From: Hyphomonas chukchiensis
GTDB lineage: Bacteria > Pseudomonadota > Alphaproteobacteria > Caulobacterales > Hyphomonadaceae
NCBI RefSeq assembly: GCF_000682695.1
Contig: NZ_AWFG01000001.1
Location: 434,001 to 498,000, forward strand
Direction of reading: 5' to 3'
Length of the DNA: 64,000 nucleotides
Part shown: piece by piece, positions 54,996-64,000 of the stretch
How the letters are laid out: each line of letters starts with the position of its first letter
Numbering within the stretch: position 1 is the first letter of the stretch
Made by a program: the position numbers and the translations under genes
Notes under the pieces: model-generated
Databases searched by the model: none
The model's input: the letters and a program-made list of their open reading frames with translations, nothing else
Told to the model about the DNA's origin: nothing

Positions 54996-56432
54996 TCAGT
55001 CCTCGTCAGATGCGTAATCCAGCGGCGGCGTCAGAGGGCCATTGGGCGCCTTCGGCGGGGCGACCTTCTCCTCTTCCGGGCCCGCAATTGCCAGAACCCG
55101 TCCAGCCTCCAGTTCCCGCCCATAGGATTCATAGCGCGGATGAACCAGATCCCCGACATCGCCGAAGGCATAGACCAGTCGGCTCCAGTCGCGCTGGGCA
55201 AAGTCAAAGGCGTTGCCCTTGGGATCAATATCCGACCAGTCCGCCTCGCGTGACGCTGATGCGGCCATCCGGCCCCAACGCAGCGCCTCGTCCTTGTCGC
55301 CATAGCCCTTGAGCGCGCGCTCCATGAGGAGACACAGGCGCGCCGTCGGGTTTTCCTCCACAAGCAATGCCAGCAAGCGGATCGCCTCGACCCAGTTTGC
55401 TTCGTCCATCGCCAGTTCCGCCGACAGGATGCGGCTTTCGCGATGCGTCGGGTGGGTCGCAACCAGCGCTTTCAGGCGTTCCGCGATGTTATGGCGGTCA
55501 TCCTGCGGCACGAGCCGACGTGACAGCTGCGCCAGCGCCGGGTGGGGCCTCGCCTTCCAGCCAAGTTCCAGCACGCCTTGGGCGGCCTTTTCCTTGGAAT
55601 CGATCATCAGCTGTCGCGCGCCATGGAAGGCGGCAGGCGGGAAGCCCGGCGCGCCCCGGATGGCTTCAGCGAGCGCCTTCTGGGCATCCTGTTTGCGATC
55701 ATGCGGTAGGCCGACAGCGCGAGCCGTCTGCAAGACCGCCCGGCGGCGACGCAGGCTGTCGCCTGTGATGAGCCCGCGCTTCTCACCAATGGTGAGCGTC
55801 TCCAGTGCCTTTTCCCACTCGCCCCTTGCGACCTGCAGGTCGAACAGGGAATTGAACGGCCAGTCGGCATTGGATTTCAGGCCCAGCGCTTCGCGCGCAC
55901 GCGATTCTGCTGTTGCCTGGTCGCCGCGCTCCGCCGCCGCCATGGCAGAGCCGCGCAGGCCCGCGAGTTGCCCGCCCGGCAGGCGCGTCAGTTGGCCCCA
56001 AGCGCGCTCGGCCCCTGCCCAGTCATCGTTGGCTTCGGCCGCGCGCGCCTCAAGGAGCAGTTTCAACCGCTCGTCCTCGGCATGCTTGACCGCCTTACGC
56101 GCCAGCTTCAGGGCGTAGGTCGGGTCACCGGCCTCTGCCGCCAGCAGGCCTTCCGTAAGTGCCATATTGGCCTTGCGGGCGAGACTGGACTGACGAGCAC
56201 GCCCAATCTTGCCCGGAAGAACGAAAAGACCACTGATCAGCCACCAGGCCGCCGCCACCAGGCCGCCAAAAACGATCAGCGCAATAGCTGCGACACCCAT
56301 GTGCAGGGAAACGAGTTCACCGCGACTATCATTGATCACCACGCTACCCGGCAGGTTTACGGCCCAGAAGCCGATCAAGGCGCCGCCGACAATGATCAGA
56401 AGGATCAGAACAAACAGGAAGATGCGGTTCAT
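54996..56432 (-). CDS. hemY: HemY-like TPR membrane protein
   Basis: This 478-aa protein has two N-terminal membrane helices (FLFVLILLIIVGGALIGFWA and IALIVFGGLVAAAWWLI) and a large helical TPR-like part. It has the HemY N-terminal layout found after hemD in proteobacteria, where its exact role in heme synthesis is unresolved. It overlaps the mitofilin-like gene by 4 bp. Confidence 0.88.
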   Translation of the reverse strand: MNRIFLFVLILLIIVGGALIGFWAVNLPGSVVINDSRGELVSLHMGVAAIALIVFGGLVAAAWWLISGLFVLPGKIGRARQSSLARKANMALTEGLLAAEAGDPTYALKLARKAVKHAEDERLKLLLEARAAEANDDWAGAERAWGQLTRLPGGQLAGLRGSAMAAAERGDQATAESRAREALGLKSNADWPFNSLFDLQVARGEWEKALETLTIGEKRGLITGDSLRRRRAVLQTARAVGLPHDRKQDAQKALAEAIRGAPGFPPAAFHGARQLMIDSKEKAAQGVLELGWKARPHPALAQLSRRLVPQDDRHNIAERLKALVATHPTHRESRILSAELAMDEANWVEAIRLLALLVEENPTARLCLLMERALKGYGDKDEALRWGRMAASASREADWSDIDPKGNAFDFAQRDWSRLVYAFGDVGDLVHPRYESYGRELEAGRVLAIAGPEEEKVAPPKAPNGPLTPPLDYASDED

Positions 56433-57637
56433 TGCGCCTGGTTCTCCCCACCGATCATGCCGAGCCTCAGGGCCTTGAGCCCCGTTTCGAGTGTGATGCG
56501 CCGGTTTGCCGATTCGGTCCAGTCAGCCATGGCCGCTGCAGGCTCCCCTGTCAGATTGCCAATGATTGCCACCGCGCCTTCCAGGTCCCCTGAATCAAGC
56601 GCGTCCTTGGCGCGCGACAGGATAACGGGCGCACCCGCCTCTTCAGCATTCTCGCCTCGCACGGTCACGGCATCACCGAAGACATGGTTGAGCCAGCCCC
56701 AGCGCCCCTCTTTTTCGCGCGGCTCAGCAGCGCGGGCCTTCGCGCTGGCTGGTCCAAATGAGCGTTGGAGATCTGCCAGCGTCGGTGCGCCCGTGGTCGC
56801 GACGCCGCTTAGAGACCGAACCTCGGCCGATTGCGGCAACAGAACGCGCAGCTTGCGATAGTCGGATTCAAACGTCAGGCCTTGCCGCGAAGCCGCCTCT
56901 ATCGCCGAGAGCGCAAGGGCTGCGTCCGCATTGCTTTCAGAGACTTCAGCTTTGGCACGCACAGCCGCCTCATCATTGCGCATCCGTTCGATGAGGCTTG
57001 TCAATTCCGTCGTGTCGCCGCCGCTGCGCACAATATCAGACTGAAGGTCAGCAAGCCGGGTTTCCAGCGACGTGACGCGCTCGGCGAGTGCGCCGACAGA
57101 CCTCGCCAGCTCCTGCGCGCTCGCCTCGCCGCTTGTGTCGACGGCCTCAAGCGCCTCCAGCCGCGCTGACAGCTTCGCCACCGCCTCGCCACCATCATCG
57201 CTGGCAATCACTTCGTCGATCCGCTTCGACACGGCATCCAGTTCTTCCAGCAAGGGGCCGAGATCGTCGCCGCCTGCCGCCGCGACAGACTTGAGCCGCG
57301 CATCAAGGCGGGCCTCAAGATCAGCCGAATTCCGGATCACCTTGTTGCGCTCGACATCAGCCGTTACCTGTTCGGCTTTCAGCGCATCCAGCTCCGCAGT
57401 CAGGGCCGACACATCACCGTCTGCACTCTTCCCGGGCAGCGCCATTGTGGCGACGATGCCGATCGCGCCGCCAATACCGGCAGCGACAAGACTGGCAACG
57501 CCCAAACCGAGCCAACCCGGACCGGCGCCCGTCTTGCTTGCGTGCATCGTTTTCTGGTCTTCGAACGCCGGCTCGAAATCAGCATCAATCGGCTCCGTAG
57601 AATCGACAGGGATATCGTCTTCGGGATCGTCACTCAT
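56429..57637 (-). CDS. Mitofilin (Mic60)-like inner-membrane protein
   Basis: This 402-aa protein has an acidic cytosolic N-terminus, one membrane helix (LGLGVASLVAAGIGGAIGIV), a long predicted coiled coil (about 80-240) and a C-terminal mitofilin-type domain (about 300-400). In alphaproteobacteria Mic60 homologues sit in heme operons and shape the inner membrane. Its place between hemD and hemY matches that pattern. Confidence 0.82.
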   Translation of the reverse strand: MSDDPEDDIPVDSTEPIDADFEPAFEDQKTMHASKTGAGPGWLGLGVASLVAAGIGGAIGIVATMALPGKSADGDVSALTAELDALKAEQVTADVERNKVIRNSADLEARLDARLKSVAAAGGDDLGPLLEELDAVSKRIDEVIASDDGGEAVAKLSARLEALEAVDTSGEASAQELARSVGALAERVTSLETRLADLQSDIVRSGGDTTELTSLIERMRNDEAAVRAKAEVSESNADAALALSAIEAASRQGLTFESDYRKLRVLLPQSAEVRSLSGVATTGAPTLADLQRSFGPASAKARAAEPREKEGRWGWLNHVFGDAVTVRGENAEEAGAPVILSRAKDALDSGDLEGAVAIIGNLTGEPAAAMADWTESANRRITLETGLKALRLGMIGGENQAQ

Positions 57638-57710
57638 AAGTCTGTCTGCTCCTAGCAGGCGGGATTTGAATCACACTGACACATACGCCCATGGCGATCA
57701 AAGGTCGCCT

Positions 57711-58421
57711 TCAGAGCGCCAGAACGGCTGTGTCCAGCGCTTCCATCAGCGCAGTCTCGCTTGGCTGCGCCGCGTTGACGACAGCCTTCGCGCCGCAACC
57801 CACGAGAGGCTTGCTGGCCGCTTCCGATATCGCCACGATAATTGACCGCTTGAGGTCCAGGCCGCGTGCCGCATTCCGGAATGCCGCAGCCCCTTTGGCC
57901 GAATGCACAAGAATGACGACACGCGCCGCGCGGGTCAGCGCGCTCGCCGCACTATCGGCCACCGCAGACACTGGCAGCGTGCGATAGAGCGCCGCAAACC
58001 GCGCATTCACCCCCGCCGCCGTCAAACGCGCCATCAGATCGCCAGCTGCAGCCTCATTGGCAATATGCAGGAAAACGCCCGTCCGGGCTTCCGGCGCAGC
58101 AATGATATGCTCCGCCAGGTCGACCGCATTGCCATTGCCCTCACGAACGCCCTGCCAGCCCGCTTTGCGCGCAGCCTCGGCGGTTGCCTCTCCTACACAC
58201 CAGACTCTCTGCACGCTATCGCTGACCGCCGGAAAGTGGCGCACGCCGTTCGCACTGGTGAACACGAGATCGGTCACGCCCCTCAGGTCGAGGTCAGCAC
58301 CCAGAGGCTCAAGCACCAGCGCGGGGGAGAGGAGCGGCTTGTATCCAGCAGCCTTTAAACGCGCGGCCGTTTCGGACGCCCCCGGCTCAGCCCGCGTCAC
58401 GATAACGGGAAGGCTCACCAC
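57711..58421 (-). CDS. hemD: Uroporphyrinogen-III synthase
   Basis: This 236-aa two-domain enzyme closes hydroxymethylbilane to uroporphyrinogen III. Sequence conservation is low, as usual for HemD, but [29 protein letters not shown] and [14 protein letters not shown] support it. The start is GTG at 58421, overlapping the hemC stop by 7 bp. Confidence 0.85.
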   Translation of the reverse strand: MVSLPVIVTRAEPGASETAARLKAAGYKPLLSPALVLEPLGADLDLRGVTDLVFTSANGVRHFPAVSDSVQRVWCVGEATAEAARKAGWQGVREGNGNAVDLAEHIIAAPEARTGVFLHIANEAAAGDLMARLTAAGVNARFAALYRTLPVSAVADSAASALTRAARVVILVHSAKGAAAFRNAARGLDLKRSIIVAISEAASKPLVGCGAKAVVNAAQPSETALMEALDTAVLAL

Positions 58422-59401
58422 TCGTCCACGAAGGCGGGAAGCACGCCGCCAGCTGCAGTGCGAATATCAGCCGCCACGTCACGCCCGAGCGCCGCCAGCT
58501 GCGCTTCGCTCGCATCTTTGCGGCATTTCCCATCAGCGCGCCAGCGCTGACGGCCATCCAGCGCAAGAACTTCCCCGATCAGTTCCCATTCCGTGCCCCG
58601 GTCAAACAGGTGCGCGGCAATAGGCGTACGGCAGCTGCCATCCAGAGCTGCCAGGAAAGCCCGCTCGGCTGTTGCAGCGGCGCGCGTTTCAGCATGATCA
58701 ATCCCGGCAAGCGCCTCACGTACACCGGCATCGCCATCTTCACGCATCACCACCCCGATAATGCCCTGCCCCGCCGATGGCAGCATCTCTTCCATCGGTA
58801 TCGGAACGGCCAGATGCGCCATGCCAAGCCGCGTCAGCCCGGCCATGGCAAGGTAGGTGGCATCTGCCAGACCATCCTCCAGCTTGCGCATGCGCGTGGC
58901 GACATTCCCCCGGAACGTCACGATCTCCACGTCCGGCCGCAATGCAAGTGTCTGCGACTCCCGCCGCAGCGAGGCCGTACCGACCTTGGCGCCTTTCGGC
59001 AGCTCTGCCAGTTTCTCGGCATGCGGCGACAGGAAACCCTCGCGCGCATCTTCACGCTGCGGGAAAGCCCCGAATGTCTGTCCCGCTGGCAGGACAGCTG
59101 GCACATCCTTCAGGCTGTGCACGGTAATGTCGACATCACCCCGGTCCAGCGCCGAATCAAGTTCACGGGTGAAAAGCCCCTTGCCGCCGGAATTTATCAG
59201 CCGCTCGGTCGTCAGCTGATCACCCGTTGTTGTGAACGGCACGATCTCACCGCGCAGGGCGCCGCCTGAGGCGACCTCAAGCGAGGCTGCGATCTGGCGC
59301 GCCTGCACCAGCGCGAGGGGGGATCCGCGCGTACCGATACGCACATTGCGCTGGTCTTTGCGGGCCGTGTTGTCAGGCGATATGCGTGGATCTGTCATCA
59401 C
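58415..59401 (-). CDS. hemC: Porphobilinogen deaminase (hydroxymethylbilane synthase)
   Basis: This 328-aa enzyme joins four porphobilinogen units. It begins [18 protein letters not shown]; the catalytic Asp is in [14 protein letters not shown], and the dipyrromethane-binding Cys is in [13 protein letters not shown]. It is the first gene of hemC-hemD-mitofilin-hemY and is divergent from the DUF885 gene. Confidence 0.96.
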   Translation of the reverse strand: MMTDPRISPDNTARKDQRNVRIGTRGSPLALVQARQIAASLEVASGGALRGEIVPFTTTGDQLTTERLINSGGKGLFTRELDSALDRGDVDITVHSLKDVPAVLPAGQTFGAFPQREDAREGFLSPHAEKLAELPKGAKVGTASLRRESQTLALRPDVEIVTFRGNVATRMRKLEDGLADATYLAMAGLTRLGMAHLAVPIPMEEMLPSAGQGIIGVVMREDGDAGVREALAGIDHAETRAAATAERAFLAALDGSCRTPIAAHLFDRGTEWELIGEVLALDGRQRWRADGKCRKDASEAQLAALGRDVAADIRTAAGGVLPAFVDEW

Positions 59402-59503
59402 ACCCCTCTAGCCGTCCTACCCACGCTTGCCAATTGACAGCGCGCCGCAGAAGGCGATACCTCACATATCGTTAATCGGAAAATGCTGAGAGGACCCTCA
59501 TAA

Positions 59504-61384
59504 ATGCGCAGCTCCGTTTCCATCATCGCCCTCGCCCTTGTTTTGTCGGCCTGCGCTACAAAGCCAGCGCCGGCGGAATCACTCAATGCCACATCTGTCG
59601 CCGAAGCACCGGCTGAAACCCAGGCCGAATTGAGTGCACGCCTGAATACCTGGTTTGACGCCAAATACGAAGAACAGCTCCAGTTCAGCCCCATGGGACT
59701 GACCTTCCTGGGCCGCAAGGACAAGAACGACCAGATCGATTGCATGACACTGGCCTGCCAGGATGAACAACTGGCTTGGCTGAAAGAAGCAACCGAGGAA
59801 ATGGAAGCTTCCTTCGACTATGATGCGCTCTCGGCGGAGGACAAGATGTCCTACGATATCTGGAAGTACCAATATGACGAAGCCGCCAAAGGTGCGGCGT
59901 TCCGTTACAATGGTTTCGTGTTCGACCAGATGAACGGCATTCAGAATTTCCTGCCCACCTTCCTTATCAGCTTCCACACGGTTGATACGCCGGAAGACAT
60001 GACCGCCTACATCAAGCGCATCAGCGGCAGCGCCCGCGCTCTGCATGAAGCGATCGATGTAGCCCAGGAATCGGCCGATCGCGGCGTGCACGCCCCAAAA
60101 TTTGCCTATGAAGGCGTTATCGACCAGTCCAAGAAAATCATCACTGGCGCGCCGTTCACGGACGGTGAGGACAGCGCCATCTATGCTGACATCAAATCCG
60201 ACATCCAGTCTCTCGTCGAAAAAGGCAGCATTGATGATGTGCAAGCCGGCGTCTTGCTCGCCGAAGCGGAAGAAGCCCTAAAGGGCGATTTCCTCACCGC
60301 CTATGAAGACGTGATCGCCTTCGCGACGGCTGACATGGCCAACTCGCCGGACTCGACCCAGCCGGTCGGCGCCTACCTCCAGCCAGATGGCGCTGCCTAT
60401 TACAATTATCGCCTCGAAACCCAGACAACCACGCAGATGACTGCCGACGAGATTCACGAACTTGGCCTTTCGGAAGTTGCCCGCCTGCGCGGCGACATGG
60501 AGGCCATCAAGGAAAAGGTCGGGTTTGAGGGCACGCTGAACGAGTTCTTCACCATGCTGCGCGACAGCAAGGATGACGAGCGCTTATACTATCCGAATAC
60601 AGATGAAGGCCGTCTCGCCTATATCGCTGACGCAACGGCCGATATCAACCGCATCAAGGAACAGCTGCCAAACTATTTTGGCATCCTGCCCAAGGCCGAT
60701 CTCGTCGTGAAACGCGTCGAGGCATTCCGCGAACAGGATGGCGCCGCCCAGCATTACTATCCCGGCACACCGGACGGCTCGCGTCCCGGCACCTATTACG
60801 CTCACCTGTCTGACATGACATCCATGCCGAAGCGCGAATTGGAAGTCATTGCCTATCATGAGGGAATTCCCGGCCACCACATGCAGATCTCGATCGCACA
60901 GGAGCTGACCGGCGTTCCGATGTTCCGCACACAGGCAGGCTTTACGGCCTATGCCGAAGGCTGGGGCCTCTATGCTGAATGGCTCGCCAAGGAAATGCCG
61001 GGCACCTATGCCGATCCCTATTCGGACTTCGGCCGCCTCGGCTCGGAAATCTGGCGCGCCATCCGCCTCGTGATCGATACCGGCCTGCACTCGAAAGGCT
61101 GGACCGAGGAACAGGCCGTCCAGTACTTCCTGGATAATGCCGCCATTACGGAAACGCAGGCTCGTTCGGAAGTGCAGCGCTACATCGTGATGCCGGGTCA
61201 GGCGACCGCCTACAAGATCGGTATGATCAAGATCCAGGAGCTGCGTGCGAAGGCCGAAGCAGAACTTGGCGACGAGTTCGATATCCGCGGCTTCCACGAT
61301 ACGGTTCTCGGTGGCGGTTCGCTGCCGCTCGAACTACTTGAGCGCAAGGTCGACGCCTGGATCGAAGCCCAGAAGGCCGCCTGA
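59504..61384 (+). CDS. DUF885 peptidase-like lipoprotein
   Basis: This 626-aa protein has a lipoprotein signal ending LSAC (Cys17). The large helical DUF885 domain includes a gluzincin-type metal site in YHEGIPGHHMQ. Relatives are membrane-anchored metallopeptidases with unclear substrates. A T-rich, GNRA-looped terminator follows. The 102-bp divergent gap to hemC contains TTGACA at 59434 but no convincing -10. Confidence 0.87.
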   Translation: MRSSVSIIALALVLSACATKPAPAESLNATSVAEAPAETQAELSARLNTWFDAKYEEQLQFSPMGLTFLGRKDKNDQIDCMTLACQDEQLAWLKEATEEMEASFDYDALSAEDKMSYDIWKYQYDEAAKGAAFRYNGFVFDQMNGIQNFLPTFLISFHTVDTPEDMTAYIKRISGSARALHEAIDVAQESADRGVHAPKFAYEGVIDQSKKIITGAPFTDGEDSAIYADIKSDIQSLVEKGSIDDVQAGVLLAEAEEALKGDFLTAYEDVIAFATADMANSPDSTQPVGAYLQPDGAAYYNYRLETQTTTQMTADEIHELGLSEVARLRGDMEAIKEKVGFEGTLNEFFTMLRDSKDDERLYYPNTDEGRLAYIADATADINRIKEQLPNYFGILPKADLVVKRVEAFREQDGAAQHYYPGTPDGSRPGTYYAHLSDMTSMPKRELEVIAYHEGIPGHHMQISIAQELTGVPMFRTQAGFTAYAEGWGLYAEWLAKEMPGTYADPYSDFGRLGSEIWRAIRLVIDTGLHSKGWTEEQAVQYFLDNAAITETQARSEVQRYIVMPGQATAYKIGMIKIQELRAKAEAELGDEFDIRGFHDTVLGGGSLPLELLERKVDAWIEAQKAA

Positions 61385-61409
61385 GGCCTTCCGGATACGA
61401 CCATGACAG

Positions 61410-61439
61410 AGCCCTTCCCGGAAACGGGAAGGGCTTTTT
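61410..61439 (+). terminator. Intrinsic terminator of the DUF885 gene
   Basis: AGCCCTTCCCG (61410-61420) and CGGGAAGGGCT (61425-61435) form a perfect 11-bp stem with a GAAA tetraloop, followed by a T-run. Confidence 0.95.
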
Positions 61440-61465
61440 CATTTCCCGCTATCAACAAGCCAGAA

Positions 61466-61481
61466 AAGTTAGCGCTAACTT
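61466..61481. promoter_or_regulatory. LacI-family-type operator (16-bp palindrome)
   Basis: AAGTTAGCGCTAACTT is a perfect palindrome with a central CG, as in LacI-family operators. TTGACT at 61480-61485 overlaps its right end and could be the -35 of the GH43 gene, so binding would block transcription. No LacI-family regulator is in the window. Confidence 0.7.
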
Positions 61482-61539
61482 GACTTCAGTCTTGCCGGTC
61501 CGGACAGTCAGAAACGGCAGATTGTAGGAGGATTATGCC

Positions 61540-62550
61540 ATGTCGAACCGCCTTGCAGCGACCGTCCTGATTGCATCGCTTGCCGCCTGCAGCAGCCCGG
61601 GGCCTGAACCCCGCAGCGCTAAACCCGCCGCCACGCAGGCCACCAATCCGATCATCACCAATATCTTCACGGCTGACCCCGCCCCCATTGTGCACGACGG
61701 AAGGGTCTACCTCTATGTCGGCCATGATGAGGCCGGCGAAGGCGAGATGTTCCGTATGACCGACTGGCGTGTCTATTCAACAGACGACATGAAAACATGG
61801 ACCGATCACGGCGTCATCATGAAACCGACCGATTTCAAATGGGCGGTTGCCGATGCCTGGGCATCTGAACCCATCGAGAAGGACGGCAAGTTCTGGCTAT
61901 ACACTGCCGTCGAGCATGATGAGACAGATCACGGCAAGTCCATCGGTGTCGCGGTCTCAGATAGCCCGACAGGCCCCTTCACTGATGCACTCGGCAAGGC
62001 GCTCGTCGCAAATTCAGAAACCGACGGCCCGCACACATGGGATGACATTGATCCCACCGTCTTCGAGGACGAGGATGGCACGTTCTGGCTCTACTGGGGC
62101 AATGCGAATCTGTACTACGCGCCCCTGGCAGCCGACATGGTGAGCTTCGCCGCGCCAATCCGGAAAGTGGCCCTGACGCATTTCGAGGAAGGCCCGTGGC
62201 TCTTTAAACGTGGCAACCTCTACTACATGGCCTATGCAGGCATCGACGAGGCGGAGAACGAGAACGAACAGATCTACTATTCGACTGCGCCAACCGTCAC
62301 AGGCCCATGGACCTATCGCGGAAAGATCATGGGCCCAGGCGAGAACAGTTTCACGATCCATCCCGGTATCGTCGAATTCAAGGGCGACTGGTATTTCTTC
62401 TATCACAATGCGGCGCTCAGCATTGATGGTGTGGAAGGCGCAATGGGCCGCCGCTCGGTTCGCGCCGAGCACCTCTATTTCAATGAGGATGGCAGCATCC
62501 GCCCCATTACCGCAACGCAAGGCGGTCTCACCCTGCCCCGGCAGGACTGA
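61540..62550 (+). CDS. Glycoside hydrolase family 43 lipoprotein
   Basis: This 336-aa protein has a lipoprotein signal (LAAC, Cys17) and a five-bladed beta-propeller. The three acids expected for GH43 are visible: Asp46 in FTADPAPIV, the Asp in DDIDPTVFED and the Glu in FEEGPWLFK. Relatives remove arabinose or xylose from plant-type polysaccharides; the exact substrate is unknown. It would act at the envelope. Control by sugar is suggested by the palindrome 60 bp upstream. Confidence 0.88.
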   Translation: MSNRLAATVLIASLAACSSPGPEPRSAKPAATQATNPIITNIFTADPAPIVHDGRVYLYVGHDEAGEGEMFRMTDWRVYSTDDMKTWTDHGVIMKPTDFKWAVADAWASEPIEKDGKFWLYTAVEHDETDHGKSIGVAVSDSPTGPFTDALGKALVANSETDGPHTWDDIDPTVFEDEDGTFWLYWGNANLYYAPLAADMVSFAAPIRKVALTHFEEGPWLFKRGNLYYMAYAGIDEAENENEQIYYSTAPTVTGPWTYRGKIMGPGENSFTIHPGIVEFKGDWYFFYHNAALSIDGVEGAMGRRSVRAEHLYFNEDGSIRPITATQGGLTLPRQD

Positions 62551-62649
62551 CGCAGCTCACACCACACGCATTCGAAGCGACGTCGCGGCAGGGCTTGTCA
62601 GGACAGGCACCTTGCCTAGGCTTTAGGAACGCCTGCTGCGGAGCCAAAG

Positions 62650-63834
62650 ATGAACCTCACCTTCAGCCCTGAAACTGAAGTTTTTCGTACAAAAGTACGG
62701 GCCTTCTTCGAGACCGAGTTTCCTGCGGAGATCATCGCGAAAAACCGGGCGGGAAAATCCCTGACAACCGAAGACATCCGCCGCTCGGAAATGGCGCTTG
62801 GTGCTAAAGGCTGGCTCGCGAGTGCCTGGCCTGAGGAGTATGGCGGTCCCGGCTGGTCGGTCGAAGAGCAATACGTTTTCGATGAAGAACTTGAGCGCGC
62901 TGGCGTGCCGACCGTCACGCCGATGGGCGTGGTCTATGTCGGCCCTGTGCTCTACACATTTGCCTCCGACGATCAGAAAGCCAAATGGCTGCCGGGCATC
63001 CGCGACGGTTCCGTCGGCTGGGCGCAGGGCTATTCCGAGCCGGGCGCGGGCTCAGACCTCGCCTCGCTCCAGTTCAGCGCCGTTCTTGAGGATGGCACAT
63101 ACACACTCAATGGCCACAAGATATGGACTTCCGCGGCTCAGCATGCCGACTGGATCTTCCTGCTCGCGCGCACGAGCAGTGAAGGCAAGAAGCAGGAAGG
63201 CATCACCTTCATCTGCTGCCCGATGGACGCGCCCGGCGTCACGCTGATCCCGATCATCACGATAGACGGCAAGCACGTCCTCAATGAAGTCCTGTTCGAT
63301 AATGTCAAAGTGCCCGAGGATTATCGCATCGGCGAAGAGGGCAAGGGCTGGACCTATTCGCAATACCTGCTCGGCTTCGAGCGCACCTCCTATGCCCGCA
63401 TTGGCGGCAAGCGTGCCATGTTGCGCCATGCCCGCGAACTAGCCTCTTCCATTCCGAATGGCGGCAACCATCGCCTGATCGATGATGTGGCCTTCGCCCG
63501 CAAGCTCACCGAGGCCGAGATGGCTGTCGACGGACTCGAAATGACGGTCTTTCGGGTATTATCCGGGCTTTCTTCGGGGGGATCCCCGGGTGATGCTGCC
63601 TCGACGATAAAGATCCTCGCGACGCAAACTCACCAGCAGATTACCGAGCTTTTCCTCAACACAGCCGCCACCTTTGCCCAGCCAGGTTTCGGTGCAAACG
63701 CAGCGGATATCGGCCTGCCTCTCCACGCCGCAAAAGATGTATCAGCCTATTTCGCCGGCCGCGCCCAGTCGATCTATGGGGGCACGAACGAGATCCAGCG
63801 CACCATTATCGCGCGCAAAGTGCTTGGTCTCTAG
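62650..63834 (+). CDS. Acyl-CoA dehydrogenase
   Basis: This 394-aa FAD enzyme has the signatures YSEPGAGSDLASLQF and GGTNEIQRTIIARKVLGL, a central beta domain and a C-terminal helical domain. It oxidises an acyl-CoA or related thioester; the chain type cannot be told, and no CoA ligase is beside it. Its TAG shares a CTAG with the stop of the convergent DsbB-like gene. Confidence 0.92.
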   Translation: MNLTFSPETEVFRTKVRAFFETEFPAEIIAKNRAGKSLTTEDIRRSEMALGAKGWLASAWPEEYGGPGWSVEEQYVFDEELERAGVPTVTPMGVVYVGPVLYTFASDDQKAKWLPGIRDGSVGWAQGYSEPGAGSDLASLQFSAVLEDGTYTLNGHKIWTSAAQHADWIFLLARTSSEGKKQEGITFICCPMDAPGVTLIPIITIDGKHVLNEVLFDNVKVPEDYRIGEEGKGWTYSQYLLGFERTSYARIGGKRAMLRHARELASSIPNGGNHRLIDDVAFARKLTEAEMAVDGLEMTVFRVLSGLSSGGSPGDAASTIKILATQTHQQITELFLNTAATFAQPGFGANAADIGLPLHAAKDVSAYFAGRAQSIYGGTNEIQRTIIARKVLGL

Positions 63835-64000
63835 CGCCGCACCGTCGCCGCGGCCGCCACAAAGCTTAGCGCTGACAGGATTAGCGAGACCACACCATTC
63901 CATCCGGCCATGGACAGGCCGAGGATGTAGAAGGGTGCGGCGGTACAATCAGCCACGTGGAAATTCTGGTTCAGATCCTTGATCGCGAAAGGGTCGACGG
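63831..64000 (-). CDS. DsbB-family disulfide bond formation protein (partial)
   Basis: The gene runs off the right edge; its stop is at 63831. The last 56 or so residues contain FHVADCTAAPFYILGLSMAG and a final membrane helix (WNGVVSLILSALSFVAAAA) ending in RR. DCTAAPFYILGLSMAGWN matches the C-terminal part of DsbB, which passes electrons from DsbA to quinone. It is too short to judge the N-terminal cysteines. Confidence 0.7.
   Translation of the reverse strand, partial: VDPFAIKDLNQNFHVADCTAAPFYILGLSMAGWNGVVSLILSALSFVAAAATVRR

Noticed and set aside
59434-59462. Promoter for the DUF885 gene
   Set aside because: TTGACA is good, but no acceptable -10 is found at 16-18 bp; noted in the gene entry only.

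Overview
The window is a GC-rich chromosomal segment from an alphaproteobacterium, most likely of the Hyphomonadaceae/Caulobacterales group. That is an inference from gene content and order, not a database match. The clues are the miaB-phoH-ybeY-corC-lnt-XRE-trmB-rimP-nusA-ylxR-infB-rbfA-truB-rpsO-pnp order, the hemC-hemD-mitofilin-hemY cluster, a cysteine-free L31 beside an MsbA-like ABC exporter, a DUF2853 protein and several secreted lipoproteins. Coding density is high, many neighbours overlap by 1-4 bp, and no insertion sequence, prophage or CRISPR array is visible.

Layout. 1-7.5 kb: tail of an unknown gene, an EthA-like Baeyer-Villiger monooxygenase, a Trp-rich mini-protein, an ABC exporter, rpmE, a secreted caspase-like protease and an alanine/glycine:Na+ symporter. 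7.6-26.4 kb: a continuous plus-strand run for translation and RNA metabolism (miaB to pnp), with a cold-shock gene and a few unknown membrane proteins and lipoproteins inserted. 26.6-32 kb: two secreted CAP-domain proteins flanking uridine kinase and a ZIP-like transporter, then fabA-fabI and an SH3 protein. 32-41.4 kb: a D-2-hydroxyacid dehydrogenase, a glycosyltransferase with an O-antigen ligase-like protein, thrS, yidD with a NifU-like scaffold, a small lipoprotein, cysS and folE. 41.4-50.3 kb: a long minus-strand run of nine closely packed genes (M28 peptidase, HEPN-like unknown, EnvC-like, CtpA-like, polysaccharide deacetylase, rppH, alpha/beta hydrolase, class IV aminotransferase, sulfotransferase-like). 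50.4-59.4 kb: a redoxin, GNAT, mdh, a BI-1 family protein, DUF2853, thpR, tRNA-Thr and the heme/mitofilin cluster. 59.5-64 kb: a DUF885 peptidase lipoprotein, a GH43 lipoprotein behind a LacI-type operator, an acyl-CoA dehydrogenase and a partial DsbB.

Most of the window is conserved housekeeping DNA. The points most worth following are regulatory or organisational: a 16-bp LacI-type palindrome ahead of GH43; three 11-bp-spaced repeats with a Pho-box-like core at a CAP-gene promoter whose start codon has no visible Shine-Dalgarno; six CGTGC motifs spaced 10-12 bp downstream of rpmE; a hairpin that can terminate transcription and hide the ribosome binding site of a lipoprotein gene; four convergent gene pairs that share one CTAG for both stop codons; an overlapping hydrolase/aminotransferase/sulfotransferase operon; a HEPN-like RxxxxH protein inside an envelope operon; and the absence of metK and fabB from places where relatives usually carry them.
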